From positions 1,550,001 through 1,614,000 of the forward strand of contig JAVHNS010000010.1 in the NCBI GenBank assembly GCA_036872755.1: a DNA stretch of 64,000 nt, given 5' to 3'. Each line of letters begins with the position of its first letter. Within the stretch, counting starts at the first letter, position 1. The stretch comes from Orbilia blumenaviensis (lineage: Eukaryota; Ascomycota; Orbiliomycetes; Orbiliales; Orbiliaceae). The notes below the pieces were generated by a model, which saw only the letters and a program-made list of their open reading frames with translations, ran no database searches and had not been told where the DNA came from. Below are positions 36,813-48,097 of the stretch, piece by piece. The position numbers and the translations under genes are program-made.

Positions 36813-37394
36813 GCAAACATGATTACGGACCAGCCAGTAGTCAAAGCATTGCATTGGGTTGATCTCTGAAGCTCCCTATTGAATTTTCCAGGACCCAATG
36901 TCACTTAGAAGATGCACTAGCATCACTCGAGGCAATTATCATTAAGATTCTGTCCGAGGAGGATCTTCTTGAGAGAGTCACTCTACATGATGAGAAGAGA
37001 AGATGATGGTGATGATGATGATAGATGAAAGTGAGAGGGGCAGCTATCTGAAGATCTTAAGAGCTATCTATCTGACAACACAACACATCCACAGGGTCAC
37101 GTGACAATAATCCACGTGACATGCCATCCTAACACTTCTCACCTCCTTTACGTAAATTTACGAAAGCGCTCATCAAATCGCAGATCTTTATATTTTATTC
37201 GGGTGCTCTGTCACGGGGCTTGCCTTTCAAAGTCTATCAGAAATTTATTTTGTAATTTTCAATTGATAGATACAAACCAGATGTCGCATGATTCAGAGGT
37301 TTAGTAGTAGGGCCATAAACGGGTTCATCACAGGCCGACGCCACCAGATCTTTCTACCAGCTTCCGAAAATCATACAAGCAGGCACATGCCAAG

Positions 37395-37691
37395 GTGAAA
37401 TATACCTTGCTTCGGGAAAGCTCAACTCGGTTTTCACCATTTCAATCTGGACATACAGTTGGATTAAAGCAGACATCGATAGGTGCCAAGAAACGTCCCG
37501 ATGAAAAACTGCGTGCCACTATCACAGCGTTTACCCAGGGAATCCTTCGTGGCACTCTATTGAAGAATGGTGGCGAGGTCCCACGGACCACGATGTCTAT
37601 TATGGAGCTTAGTAAATTTTTAATCCTTCTTAAAGAAAAAAAGTCTTGGACTTTTATGCTCAAAATCATTCAATATTTCTGGGATCGGTGA
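37395..37691 (+). other. Open coding-like stretch without ATG (98 codons)
   Basis: A 98-codon frame opening with GTG reads as plausible protein (SIGAKKRPDEKLRATITAF, ILRGTLLKNGGEVPRTTM) and ends in TGA. No upstream exon was identified. It may be the last exon of a gene or a remnant. Function unknown. Confidence 0.22.
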
Positions 37692-38068
37692 TGCGAGCAT
37701 GATAAAACCTAAACCCCAGACTTAGCCACAGCAATAGGGCGGCGGCGGCTTTGCGATACATATATAGTGTTAAACCGAAAGGAGGAGGCCCTCCGATTGT
37801 GTGAGTATATATACTACAACTACTGCCGCGTGTTCGGAGAGTTGAATCTAGAGTACAGCTGTATACTAGTGTATCGCAGTATGGGAGATCAATAGCTCTT
37901 AATGAGAGAGTTTTGCAAGCTCTCGTGAATTTAGCCAACAAGGGAACTCGGGAAGGGGCAAGAAGTTGAAGTTGTATTCTGAAAACTTAATCTTTTAAAA
38001 TACGCCTGTTCAAAGAAAGGGAGTTGGGAAAATCTGGAGGAAAACATAAACCTCATCTCGTAAATTCG

Positions 38069-38372
38069 TTACCTATATTTGCTAAAGTATTTGTGCAGTG
38101 ATGAAATTGCAGACTTGAAGCTCTGGTCTACTAAGGACGTTGAGACCAGTGCTAGCCTGATATCCTGGGAACCGCCTACGATATGTAATACATTCGGAGA
38201 TGAGAGTATTGTCTGGAAGGCATGGGTTCCTTGCATCGTCGAAAAACCGTAGCCTCGATTAGGACGACGGTTATCAAAAAACCCGGCGACGGCTTCTGAG
38301 AAGGCTGTTATGGCACAAGAAACCGCTTTTGAAGTTCTCACTATCTTCTTTTGCCCTTCTATTTTCAGTTGC
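38069..38372 (-). other. Open coding-like stretch without ATG start (about 100 codons)
   Basis: The minus-strand frame is open for about 100 codons (IVRTSKAVSCAITAFSEA, FFDNRRPNRGYGFSTMQG, SPNVLHIVGGSQDIRLAL) to a TAA at 38069. It has protein-like composition but no identified start or family. It could be a terminal exon or a relic. Confidence 0.22.
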
Positions 38373-38951
38373 TTTTAAACGCTTTAAGCGATAAGCTCGC
38401 CTATAGTTAGAAGTTTGTTGGCTGGGTTTTTACTACTAGTTGCACAAGCGCACATATAGATTTCAAATGGTATGTAGCCGCTATAATCTCACCTAAATAC
38501 GGAATGTATGTGATAAACCCTTGCAAAAAAATCTTTGTATTATGGAATTGATGCCTGACTTTTCATTCACTTTCTCCCAGGGTCTCGTTCAAGTCCCGCT
38601 TTACAATTATTAATATATATACACAACCAATAGACACTTTTCAGCCACCGCCTAATCGTTTCCTACGAATATTGCCAACTCTTCCACAGTTTTTTGACGG
38701 CTCTCTGAAGTCAAACTAATTGCAAAATTACCGTACTACAACTCCGAGTGGATCCGCAGGCGCCAAAACAGTTTATATGTGTGCTAACAAAGATTTACCA
38801 CCTAGGTACCTGTAAATAAGACTCGGGATTTATTTTTGTGTTAACAGCCCAGCTACTCCTAAACTTGAGTTTCTAGAAAGAAGATATATGGAAAAGAATT
38901 AGCAAGTTACATCATTGGTATTGCAAAAGCTTTACACGGTGGACGTATACA

Positions 38952-39200
38952 CTACTTCGTACCATTCGCATCATGTATTCTGCGAAAGGGTGAGATGTAT
39001 CCCTCTCGTCCAGCAACCATGGCCTGACGCTCCTGTTCGAGTGCCTCTTCCTTCTCCTGCGCTTCCCTACGCTGGCGCTTCCATGGCACCCGCCACCATC
39101 TCCTCAGAATTGGTAATTGGGATTCAGGTGGCAACATTAAAAGTGGCTCTTGGATCATGAACATCCGGGTGATAGCCGTGGCGTAAGGTTCGCACGTCAT
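38952..39200 (-). CDS. Small basic coiled-coil protein starting Met-Thr-Cys (82 aa)
   Basis: An 83-codon minus-strand frame with an ATG start, product beginning MTCEPYATAITR. The middle is Trp/Arg-rich (ILRRWWRVPWKRQRREA) followed by a Glu/Gln-rich coiled-coil stretch. It resembles the Met-Pro-Cys genes in size, strand, basic/aromatic character and Cys3. Pro2 is Thr (ACG, one change from CCG), and Pro9 is absent. I treat it as a possible diverged relative. Function unknown. Confidence 0.35.
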   Translation of the reverse strand: MTCEPYATAITRMFMIQEPLLMLPPESQLPILRRWWRVPWKRQRREAQEKEEALEQERQAMVAGREGYISPFRRIHDANGTK

Positions 39201-39786
39201 TTTGATCCAACAAGAGCCGTTCGGTAGAGATTCTTGAGGATAGTTTCTTTAGGCTGTGAACATTCCGAAAAGCCAATCTCTGCGATTTAAGTATCACCTT
39301 ATTCTTCGAATTTGCGCTTTGTCAGGCCTGAATTCGCCACATTCACAAGGCTGATTCTGAGGTGGTGGCGCGGGGTGCATAAACGGCCAACGGGACCAAA
39401 CCACAGTAGGATATCCAACACAAAGTCAACGCCACAGCGCTGGGCATGGAATGAGCCCACACCCGCATATTCAAGCGAAGCTGGAATAGCAGGACGTTGT
39501 CAATAGCGGGGTAATTGGAATCGCGGGGTAGTAACTTGCACGACCAATACTTGTTATAGGAGTCCTCGGTTCAATTGAATTGGTAGTGAAAGATATTCGT
39601 ATACGTGTAATTTCATAATACATGTGGACGGCTAAGGTTATGGATTTATGTTTAAACACTGATACATAGATGCATGAATATAGTCTCTTCCCGGCCTGGT
39701 CGCATCCTTGAAATATGGTATGTACACTCAACCCATCATTTTAACTGTCATAAAAACTATTTCGTCTTCATATAGCTTTCTTCCGA

Positions 39787-40206
39787 TTAGGCAGAGAACC
39801 CTCCTCCCGAACCTTCAACTACCACATTTTTTGCGTTTGCACCGTTCACAAAACGTATCCGTTTTATTACCGCAGGTACCTCAGTTTCTACTTCCTGCTG
39901 TGACGATCGCAGCTCGTGGGTACTCGAATCCGGATACCAACACTTCAGGCTCGCCTGACATTGCTTGATCCAACTGGGGGTGTCCTCCTTGAATGCGTGG
40001 GTCAAGAGATACGGTGAAAGGTGTGATAATAACGATATAGGACCTGGCTGCCAGTATAGAGGGCTTTGGCATTCTACTCGGGGCATTTTGGGAGGGCTTA
40101 TCCGTATAGATATATGTTCCGGCGGCTCAAAATACCTAAAACCTACTCCAACGTTAGTTGATCGGTCAGTCACTTTGAAACCATGATAAGAGTAGAGACC
40201 ACCCAT
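39787..40206 (-). CDS. Hypothetical protein (139 aa), uncertain
   Basis: A minus-strand frame with ATG at 40206 and 139 codons, starting MGGLYSYHGFKV and ending with a glycine-rich tail after KRIRFVNGANAKN. Its length is borderline for chance in this composition. I recognise no domain. It lies between the Met-Thr-Cys and Met-Pro-Cys I genes on the same strand. Confidence 0.3.
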   Translation of the reverse strand: MGGLYSYHGFKVTDRSTNVGVGFRYFEPPEHISIRISPPKMPRVECQSPLYWQPGPISLLSHLSPYLLTHAFKEDTPSWIKQCQASLKCWYPDSSTHELRSSQQEVETEVPAVIKRIRFVNGANAKNVVVEGSGGGFSA

Positions 40207-41011
40207 CAATTGAGGTGTGTTTACCGTTGTGTTTTTTTTATCAAAGGGTAACTGTTTCTCAGGCAGCTAGAGTTTGAAGTGATGAACCGGATAAAATCTC
40301 TCGATAGCTGGTTAACAATACATATTGACCGATATTAGAACAAACTGTGACATAGGAGTGTAGTGAGGCCTCGAGGGTAGAGCATACGAGGTTTCTAGCA
40401 TAGATATATTTAATAAGATCGTATTTGCGAGCTTACGCGGAACAGGCTAATTATAAACGTATACGAGTCCGTATATGCAGTGTTGATGACAGGAGGCTGG
40501 TGTACTATGGTCATATTAGAGGCAAAGCAGATACACGAAATACCGAGCATAAGGAAACGGGATATGTTGATCTCACTTATAATCATGCAATGGCACGATA
40601 ATATAGAAGGATTAAAGACTCGAGTTCTCGAAATTAAATTGTGATAGATCGAAAGATAAGTTTGAGTTTACAATACATGAGGCCTTTTTAAGGAAAAATT
40701 AAATAGAATAAAAAAAAACAGGATACCAGAAATCATAAGAAGTCAAAACTAGACGCTTCCGAGAGGAATAAATCTGTCCCTGTCCAACTACACATGCAGT
40801 TGGATATGTTGGAAGCCCCGCTTTTTTTCGTTGTTTTACAGACGGCTGTTTGATTTGATGCAAAATGAAACAGGTCAATTCTGTGTAACGCTAAGATGAA
40901 ATCTCGGATGCCGGTAATTGGTAGAGAAAAACCTTATGGGCGAGCGCGTGACATGTTCCCCAGGATGTCAATGGCTAATTTTTTTTTGATTGTGATTTGG
41001 TATCAAATGAA

Positions 41012-41817
41012 TTAAATCCCGCTTTTGAACCGGACGCGCTTTCGTCTGGGATCCATTGAGAGACTATCTGCCGCCATTATTGGTCTTAAGTTTGCAGTGG
41101 CCCGCCTTTTTGTCCCCGAATGGTGAAATGTGGTATTTGCGTCGAACAATCGAGACACTGCGTGAGCCGATGAATCCCTGTCCTTAGGCATAGAACTTGC
41201 GCTCCGAATCCGTGCCAGGATACTCTGCATTCGCTTCCTCCCGAATTGATAGCCTTCCTCCGCTTCGCATCCCGGAATCGTTTTCTGTTTGAGTATCGAT
41301 TTGGCCTCAAGCCTTTTACTACGACGTTGGCTGGTGAGATCGATATCCCGGACTAATCGTCGGCCGCGCTCTACCGACGCGACCCAGAAGCAGGCGTAAT
41401 ACCGCTACTAAGCTCATCCATTGACAGACCGATAAAATTCCGAGCGGTCGCAATCGTAAGGTGATCGTAAAGCCGGTGTATTTGGCGGCTTGACATCGGC
41501 CGAGCAGGCGCAGGCATGTGTACCGGGGCTCCGTTTTGAACGTCTATTCCGCTATCCCGATTAAACCCGTGCTGGCATCTAAGCTGCCTCCCCATCAGCG
41601 CTGCTTTCTGAAGCTGTACAAATATTTCTCGGTGCCGGGCTTGCTTTTGTTGCCATGATTGCCGTTGGAAAGCTTCTTGCTTGGGGGGTAGGACGGGCCA
41701 TGGCACACCCTCTCGGAGGACATGTATCGGGCCTTCTGGGGCGCGGGGATCGATGACGCCGCGATGTGTCTGACCCATCGACGGTTGTAGATACTCGCTT
41801 AACAAACTGCAAGGCAT
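41012..41817 (-). CDS. Met-Pro-Cys protein I, larger subtype (249 aa, two exons)
   Basis: The first exon (41817-41375) starts MPCSLLSEYLQP. A 56-nt intron (41374-41319, GTAGAG donor, CGTAG acceptor) removes a stop and joins in frame to 41318-41012, ending RRKRVRFKSGI. Without splicing the protein would be 148 aa. The spliced form matches neighbour J in three places: MPCS-L/I-L...L-Q/E-P at the start, an IH..(Y/L)DH..I..(A/S)RN block near the middle, and a short Lys/Arg-rich C-terminus. The basic end looks like a nuclear localisation signal. The region about 60-90 is Gln-rich. Function unknown. Confidence 0.6.
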
Positions 41818-43328
41818 TTTTTTGAAGTTTTCGTGTGTATAGTATTAGACCTTGGAGCCACGAGAATATAATACGGTGCGAGGTTATATAATTTGTAAGA
41901 TTGTACTCCAGGACGTAGAATTGAGGCAGAGCTATCCGAATACGAATATCTAGGGAATCTCAGTTTAATACGAGCTGAGATATGGTGGCCATAAGCAAAT
42001 TAACAATGTGCATTGTCGAGTTAACACCTTCCGGCTCTCTGGCACAATGCATCGATGCCCAGAGAATGAACAAAGCAATCCAGGCGTCTTCAGCCATGGG
42101 CGGAATCTGCGCATTTCCGCCCGGTTAAACTTAGAAGTAACCACCAGACTAGCGTGAAACTACACAGAAGCTTCCCGTAAGTACTTAAGTGTGTTTGTAG
42201 AATCACATTCCTTTCATGCGACCATGCGTGAAAGCACAGTAAGATCGATACTGTTAGCTATGCCGCTTATGGGAGATACGCTGGCCGTGTAACGCAAACA
42301 ATGCGCGGTAAATCACCCCTGTATTTTGTGTTTTCGAGGTATCAGCCTTACTCATCTATATTCTGGCACTTGAGTACCCATCGGTATCGTGGAATTATCT
42401 AGAGTAACTAAAATGCTCCATCCGGCTTTGTTCCTGACGGCATAGAAGTTCCACATGGGCCATAATTCGCTTGCGCATGGATATTATATTATGGATTCGA
42501 GGCCACTCTTCCTTGATATATTGATGAAAACTCTGGGTTCGAGGCTAATGAGACTTACTTCTTTTCAATTTGTTCACCATGATCAACAGAGCCTGAACCC
42601 ATAAACCAAACAAGACTAATAAGCCAAAGGCAATAAATGAAGCTGGTCTGGAAGAGTCCCTGCTCTTCGTGAACAAATACAAAGCTGGAAGTGGTCTTAA
42701 AAACCCGTATTAGATCTAGACCCACTATAAAGCATTTTGTTCGTGCTCTTGACAGACTGACTATTAACGTAATTAACAGGCACAATACACATACCAAGAA
42801 ACAAATCTGTGACCTTATTTTGTGCTTGGCTTCGGATCACGGGCAACGGGCCGAGCTCTATTGATTATAGCTGTGGTATTCCACTCGAAGTTATGCAGTG
42901 GTTGATCAGGACATTAAGGCCGTTGAAAACTGCGTCTTCTCCATCAAGGCTTTTTTGAATCAAACCATCTAAAACAGAGCCCCTGCTCTCTTCTTATAAA
43001 CTAATTCCTAATTTGTAGATCTTTGCATGTCTATAATATTAATATTGAACATAGTACTAGGGTGAATACGCGTAGACCGATACCGATACGGCTATATTTA
43101 TATGCAGCTACAATTTCGCTCTATGTAGAACACAACTACATAAAGTTTTTTGTTTAAAAAAAAAGAAAAGAAAAAAATTAGAAAATCAAGAGTGTTTGAA
43201 ATGTAATAGTGGGCCGAAGCAGCCAGACTTCGCGAGTGAGTGAACGGGCGTTTAAACCGCTCGTATTGTTTCAAGCCCGAAATAAGTGGGTAGATACTAA
43301 TCTACTAAATCTTGCGAGTATTGCCGAC
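41818..43328. other. Intergenic region, no supported gene
   Basis: About 1.5 kb between genes I and J. The only notable frame (minus, 42555-42797, hydrophobic) starts with TTG and is not supported. Confidence 0.4.
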
Positions 43329-43985
43329 CTATATCCCCAGTCGTGGCTTCTTCGTCATCTCCCCAGGTTCAGGCTGTGTCCCTTCAAAGGTTCGCTTTGC
43401 TAACCGTGCAGGTACAATAGATTGTTGCATTTCCCCCGCCCCTAATCGACATTCGGGATATTCAAAAGAATTTGGTCTGCTCTGGCAGGAATCGCCCGAT
43501 GGAGAATTTGCCTCCTTAATCCTTCCAATTATTGTATTTACGCTCGTGGCTGCTGGAATACATTTTTCTTTATTAAGCTGCAAAGGTACCGAAGCTCGCG
43601 ATCGCCGGAGATTATCAGCTAGAAGGCTATTACGACTGCGTTGTATTCGATAGTGATCCAGCACCCTTGGATGAATTTGGATCATTTGCGGCGAAAAGTT
43701 ATTTATATCCGCAACCGTGGCATTAATTTCAGCCTGAGAGGGCACAGGTAGCTGTCTAATCCGACGTGCATGGACTGAATGAAGAAGCCACGCGATCTGT
43801 ATTTGTTGTTGTTGCAGAATTACTAGTTGTATTCTGGAATTCTCTTGTTGGACTCGTTGCATCGTTTGCGTTTGAGGAGTCCCCATCTGGGGGTTCATAG
43901 GCATACCCATACCCATGTGCGTCGGGGACCAGGCATTTGGCGCGAGCGGTGGTTCTAAAGCCCCTGCAAGAATACTACAGGGCAT
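43329..43985 (-). CDS. Met-Pro-Cys protein J, larger subtype (218 aa)
   Basis: A single 219-codon frame starting MPCSILAGALEPP. It is followed by a Met/Gly/Pro-rich stretch (MGMGMPMNPQMG), a Gln-rich helix (QQENSRIQLVILQQQQ), the IHPRVLDHYRIQRSRN block shared with gene I, and a basic end KKPRLGI. Pro2 is CCC and Cys3 TGT, whereas I uses CCT and TGC, so the shared protein start is not just recent DNA identity. The Gln-rich core and basic termini suggest a nuclear regulator, but that is inference. The plus-strand frames here are shadows. Confidence 0.65.
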   Translation of the reverse strand: MPCSILAGALEPPLAPNAWSPTHMGMGMPMNPQMGTPQTQTMQRVQQENSRIQLVILQQQQIQIAWLLHSVHARRIRQLPVPSQAEINATVADINNFSPQMIQIHPRVLDHYRIQRSRNSLLADNLRRSRASVPLQLNKEKCIPAATSVNTIIGRIKEANSPSGDSCQSRPNSFEYPECRLGAGEMQQSIVPARLAKRTFEGTQPEPGEMTKKPRLGI

Positions 43986-45042
43986 TTTTTTTTCCAGCTG
44001 ACAAGTTAGGCAGTTTTGCGCAATTGTACCAAGACAGCCAGGCTTCGCCGGTGCAGGAGAGTGTTTTGTTGTGTTTTGGTCTGGCTGTAAATGTGTTTAG
44101 ACCAAGTACAAATTCCTCCTTCGAGATCAGTGTGCGTGTTGTAGCATCTTGACAGGCGGGATCTGTGTTCATATAAATACGTTGATGCTGTCGGATCCTT
44201 TTGTGTCTGCCTTGCCGTCCGTGTAACATCCCGCAGTATTCAACCCCTTATGGGCTTTAGCCCATTTCGGTATTGACGTTAACCACTTTGTGCTACACTA
44301 GTCCCAACCCGCCGAAATATGTGACCATGGCCAACATAATAGAGTTCATCCTCTCAATTTTTTGATTTCCAAATGTTTTCGACTTACCAGTAAATTTCTG
44401 TAGTTTCATCAGCTATTTAGATTCCGAGACCTAGTTATCCAGCTCAAGCCGTTGGCCAAGTTCAGTGCCGAGACCGGGAGAAATTCAGTCTCGGCTGGTC
44501 TCGTTGGAACCAGACAACACAAAGGTCTCGGCCCGCCCAATCATGCTCTGGTAGACGGCTTCAAAATACAACACGCCGCCGCGTTGTCCAGCCATAATGG
44601 CGCATAGTAACGACGCTACCGGTAAGAACGCCTCGTCCATAAGATATCCCACGGATACCTAAATAGACATATGGAACATCGTTCTTGATGAGAAAAAATA
44701 TTGTTATATTAACATTTGTTTGACCACAGCCAAGCTCGGGCTCGGACTTGCTAATGTGTCTCGGAAGAGTGTTCACTCACGTACACAATTATTATATTTA
44801 TATACTAATTGCGCCAGATCGATGCCCACTAGGGGTGAAAATAACACTTCTCTTCCCTTATTTTGTATTTTTGCCCTAAATCTAGTACGCACCTTGTAGA
44901 GCCACTCAAAACACCGAGCTATACAGACCGCTTCAATTCCTCACCATAAGTTTTATACTAACATCGAATCACACACACACCTCAAAGTTTGCTGTCTAAC
45001 CGGTAAGATCGTAGTTTTACCGTTATATCCCGACATCCAAAC
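43986..45042. other. Intergenic region, no supported gene
   Basis: About 1.1 kb. Short minus-strand frames (43975-44229 and 44561-44776) have no recognisable features. The right end is the leader of the Lys-rich protein gene. Confidence 0.4.
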
Positions 45043-45534
45043 ATGTTCAAGGGAATTCTAGGAGGGGACGCCAAAGGGAAGAAAAGCCGCGAACAGTCCA
45101 AAAAAGATACCCCCAAAAAGGACGCCCCGGGGAAAGAGACCCCAAAGAAAGGCCCCACAGGAAAGGACAACCCAGAAAAAAGGAGGGATCAAATACCGCC
45201 TAAAGCGGGACCATCCAAGCGTAGAATTGACATTCTCAAATTTCCCTTGCTCCCGTTTAAATGGCCGACGTCGGATATGAGCGAGCGGGATTGGCACGCG
45301 AGCCTGAGGCTGAGCAAAGAAGATGTGGACTATAGTGTTGAGAAATGGTGGCAGAAAGTGCAATTGTTCTACCGAGCTTATGATCCGTATACGCTCGAGC
45401 TAGAAGAGGAGTTGCAGGAAGCTAATAAAACGATCCGTAGACTGAGGGGGGAAAGGGATGCGTGGAGAAAAGAACATGATGATGTTTACCTCATGTATTC
45501 AAAATTGAAGCTGGAGAACCGATTCAAGGAATAG
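45043..45534 (+). CDS. Lys-rich protein with C-terminal coiled coil (163 aa)
   Basis: A 164-codon frame from an ATG in good context (ccaaacATG). Residues 1-60 are Lys/Pro/Gly-rich with loose repeats of the KKDTPKKDAPGKETPKKGP type. Residues 65-115 contain Trp and Phe and look folded (FKWPTSDMSERDWHASLR, YSVEKWWQKVQLFYRAY). Residues 120-163 are a Glu/Arg/Leu heptad coiled coil. The Lys-rich tail may bind nucleic acid or acidic membrane, and the coiled coil could dimerise; neither is shown. Not recognised as a named family. No intron is needed. Confidence 0.7.
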   Translation: MFKGILGGDAKGKKSREQSKKDTPKKDAPGKETPKKGPTGKDNPEKRRDQIPPKAGPSKRRIDILKFPLLPFKWPTSDMSERDWHASLRLSKEDVDYSVEKWWQKVQLFYRAYDPYTLELEEELQEANKTIRRLRGERDAWRKEHDDVYLMYSKLKLENRFKE

Positions 45535-46245
45535 AGTATGGAATCGAACAACACCTGGCATGGTAAAGCAGGGTTACCGAAAGAAGGAAGGGAGAAAGGG
45601 AGAAAAAGGATACTACCAGAAATTTATACTCCAAATCGACTCAAACAGTGCAACTGGAGGAAATATGTTAGTATTATTAGACTACAGGATTATTTGTATA
45701 TATTAAAATTGTAATTCAGCTAGGTTAGCCATCATCAACCTGGAACCAGTTCATCACGTCGATCCTTGTCAATTGTGTTCTGTTGTATTTGGGCCCAGCT
45801 CATTTTAACGCAACACAAATCTGCCTCACGTTGGGCAGGATCTGAGCGACTGCACCCGGCAGCTCTGTCGCCTGCTGCATCAAACATTGCATTGGTCTCT
45901 CATATCTTCTGAAGCCAGACGCGCGACTAGTGGGCTAAATACCCATCATTTTATATGTATAACAGCCCGCCAGCTGCTCATTTCCCATTCATAAACCAAT
46001 TAATTTCTAATCCAACCTCTTCCGATCGAATGATCGCTTCATTGCATCGCATTGCGACCAACCGGGAATTTACCTCCCATATTCGTGCGTCAATTCTTTC
46101 TGGCTCCTGAACCTGTCTGAGTGACTATATCTCAACTATCATCACCACCCTAAACGGGCCAATCTTAAAGAAACCCCATTCATCGTTCTTTCAAATTAAA
46201 ACATACTAGCATACCCGAGGGTTTTCGAAAGTACCCCTCACTACA
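45535..46245. other. Intergenic region
   Basis: About 0.7 kb holding the 3' flank of the Lys-rich gene and the pyrimidine-rich 5' leader of the F-box-like gene. I see nothing else. Confidence 0.5.
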
Positions 46246-47510
46246 ATGCCGTCTTTACCCCCCGAAATCTGGCTGTCTATTTGCAGCTATCTTCATTCCC
46301 ATGACCTAAAATCCGTATCGCGGTCCACAAAGTACCTTTATGGAACCGCTATGCCCTATTTGTTTCGCGCAATTAACATTTCACGGGAAACGGCTATCGC
46401 GATCGAAGGAGGAGGCTACAGCGACCTCACAGATTACGTCCGGTACGTAGCAGTTTATACTTCAAAGTCATCCTACTCTTAGTGAACCGACACTATTACT
46501 TTTCTTCTTTTCGCTATATAACTCAGTAAGACTAACAATAAGCCTCCGGGTGTTATAACTATAGAAGCGCCACCATCCGCGGGTTCAGTGACGCTCTCTT
46601 AGACGCCGCCATCACAGATCTCGAGGCTTCTTGTCGGGCCCTTCAGTACCTCCCCAATGTCCAGCACCTGAAAATCAGCTTTGTAGCTATGAGAGAGGCG
46701 CAAGCATACATATACCTCGCAACATTCCGCGAAATATCTCAATACACCTGTTATCAAAAACTCACCAGCCTGACGTTGGAGTTCGTCCCCGGAACACAAT
46801 CCTTCAGCTTCAACGGAAACGCAATTCGTTCCTTATCGGCTAGAATACAAAAAATCATGGGCGATACTAGCATAAGCTGCCCTCCAAATATTGAACGCCT
46901 CGATGTTTCAGGAATGGCGAATTCATACTTCGACTTCACCGTCAGAGCGATGCCGTACCCTTGCGTCCTATTTTATCCAACAGCGAACACCCTAAAGAAA
47001 ATCAGAATAGAGACCAATTCGTTAATTTCACCGGTAGCGGATCTCGACCCAATACGAAACATGAACTTAGCTACGTACTCCTTAGTCACAGAAGTCTGGT
47101 ACATCCAAAACACGCACGTCAACGAATTCTACAGCACATACGCCGAAATCTGCCGAAGGTTTCCGAACACGCAGAATCTAAGATTCGATTACGACGGCGT
47201 AGCCCTCCAAAGAGGTTCTACGGCGGGAGAAACGTACCAGTACCTTGCGGATTTGAAAAAGCTTAGAAGAGCGATACTACCCTGGCCCAGGCATGGTTAT
47301 CAGAGTCCTATCGAGCCCAGTAGCTTGGGTACAAGCTTGGGGCTGTGGCTTAGAGAGCTTAATTTTCAATCATTGGAGTATGTTGATTTTGTAACTAGGA
47401 GCTGTTATCTTAGTGTGGGGAAGGTATGTAGAATTAAGCCGGCGGTACCGCAACCGATCGGTATGATACAACAACGGAGTCTTAGGCTGTCGGGGGAAAT
47501 TGGCCTTTAA
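46246..47510 (+). CDS. F-box-like protein (380 aa, two exons)
   Basis: Exon 1 (46246-46442) begins MPSLPPEIWLSICSYLHSHD and continues LKSVSRSTKYLYGTAMPYLF, a fungal F-box with its LPPEI start and following helices in residues 3-45. A 122-nt intron (GTACGT donor, ACTAAC branch-like site near 46530, ATAG acceptor) joins in phase 2 to exon 2 (46565-47510). The C-terminal 330 residues contain leucine-spaced stretches resembling divergent LRR-type F-box tails, without clear repeats. F-box proteins link targets to Skp1-cullin ubiquitin ligases; the target here is unknown. An upstream leader has several CCCC/TC tracts and no obvious TATA. Confidence 0.75.
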
Positions 47511-47872
47511 CCTTATTTAAGCCTCCCAAAGCCTAAGTTTGTTCGAACGTTGCGGGTGGCCTTAGCGTTCAGTCCAACTACCCTTTCATTTCACAATTGA
47601 GTCACCAGTAAATATAAGTTTGTCTCGAATAATTGAACATAGAGAGCGTTTATATGCCCAGATGGGATCTCAAGCCTCAAGACTAAATAACCAACCATAG
47701 TAGATGTCTGACCTCTGTTGTATTCTCGGTATTCTCTCATTCTCGGAACCCCCCCCCCTCTCCCCTTAAGCAGCGTTAAGCCTATGAGTTTGACATATTA
47801 AGTACTCACATATAAGGCACAATTTTGCAAATTCAGAGCAAAGGGGGGAGAATTCCGCACACTTTAACGAGC

Positions 47873-48097
47873 CTAACCGTGAAGTCTCATCAGACGGTCT
47901 TGGGCCCGTCGTAACGTGAGTAACCTCATAAAAGTACCCGTACACCTTTCAAGCGCATTCCATTCCCAGCGCTTCTGCTCCTCGCTTAGGTTGCGTGTGA
48001 TCCGTAGCCAGGCATCAAGGTAATGAAGGTAGATCTTTGAATCAAGTTCAGAATTTAAGGGTGAGTATGGAGGGGTTAAGGCTGCGCGGCAAGGCAT
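47873..48097 (-). CDS. Met-Pro-Cys small protein G (74 aa)
   Basis: A 75-codon frame starting MPCRAALTPPYSPLN. The frame is open upstream for 68 codons, but the MPC start is chosen by homology. It keeps Pro9. It is closest to H: both have (R/S)xA(L/I)xPP(Y/F) at positions 4-11, a YLH element followed by DA and RN, then a Gln/Lys-RRW or KRW block, and a basic C-terminal helix (RRAQDRLMRLHG here). Pro is CCT and Cys TGC, against CCC and TGC in H. It lies between the two F-box-like genes, on the opposite strand. Function unknown. Confidence 0.68.
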   Translation of the reverse strand: MPCRAALTPPYSPLNSELDSKIYLHYLDAWLRITRNLSEEQKRWEWNALERCTGTFMRLLTLRRAQDRLMRLHG

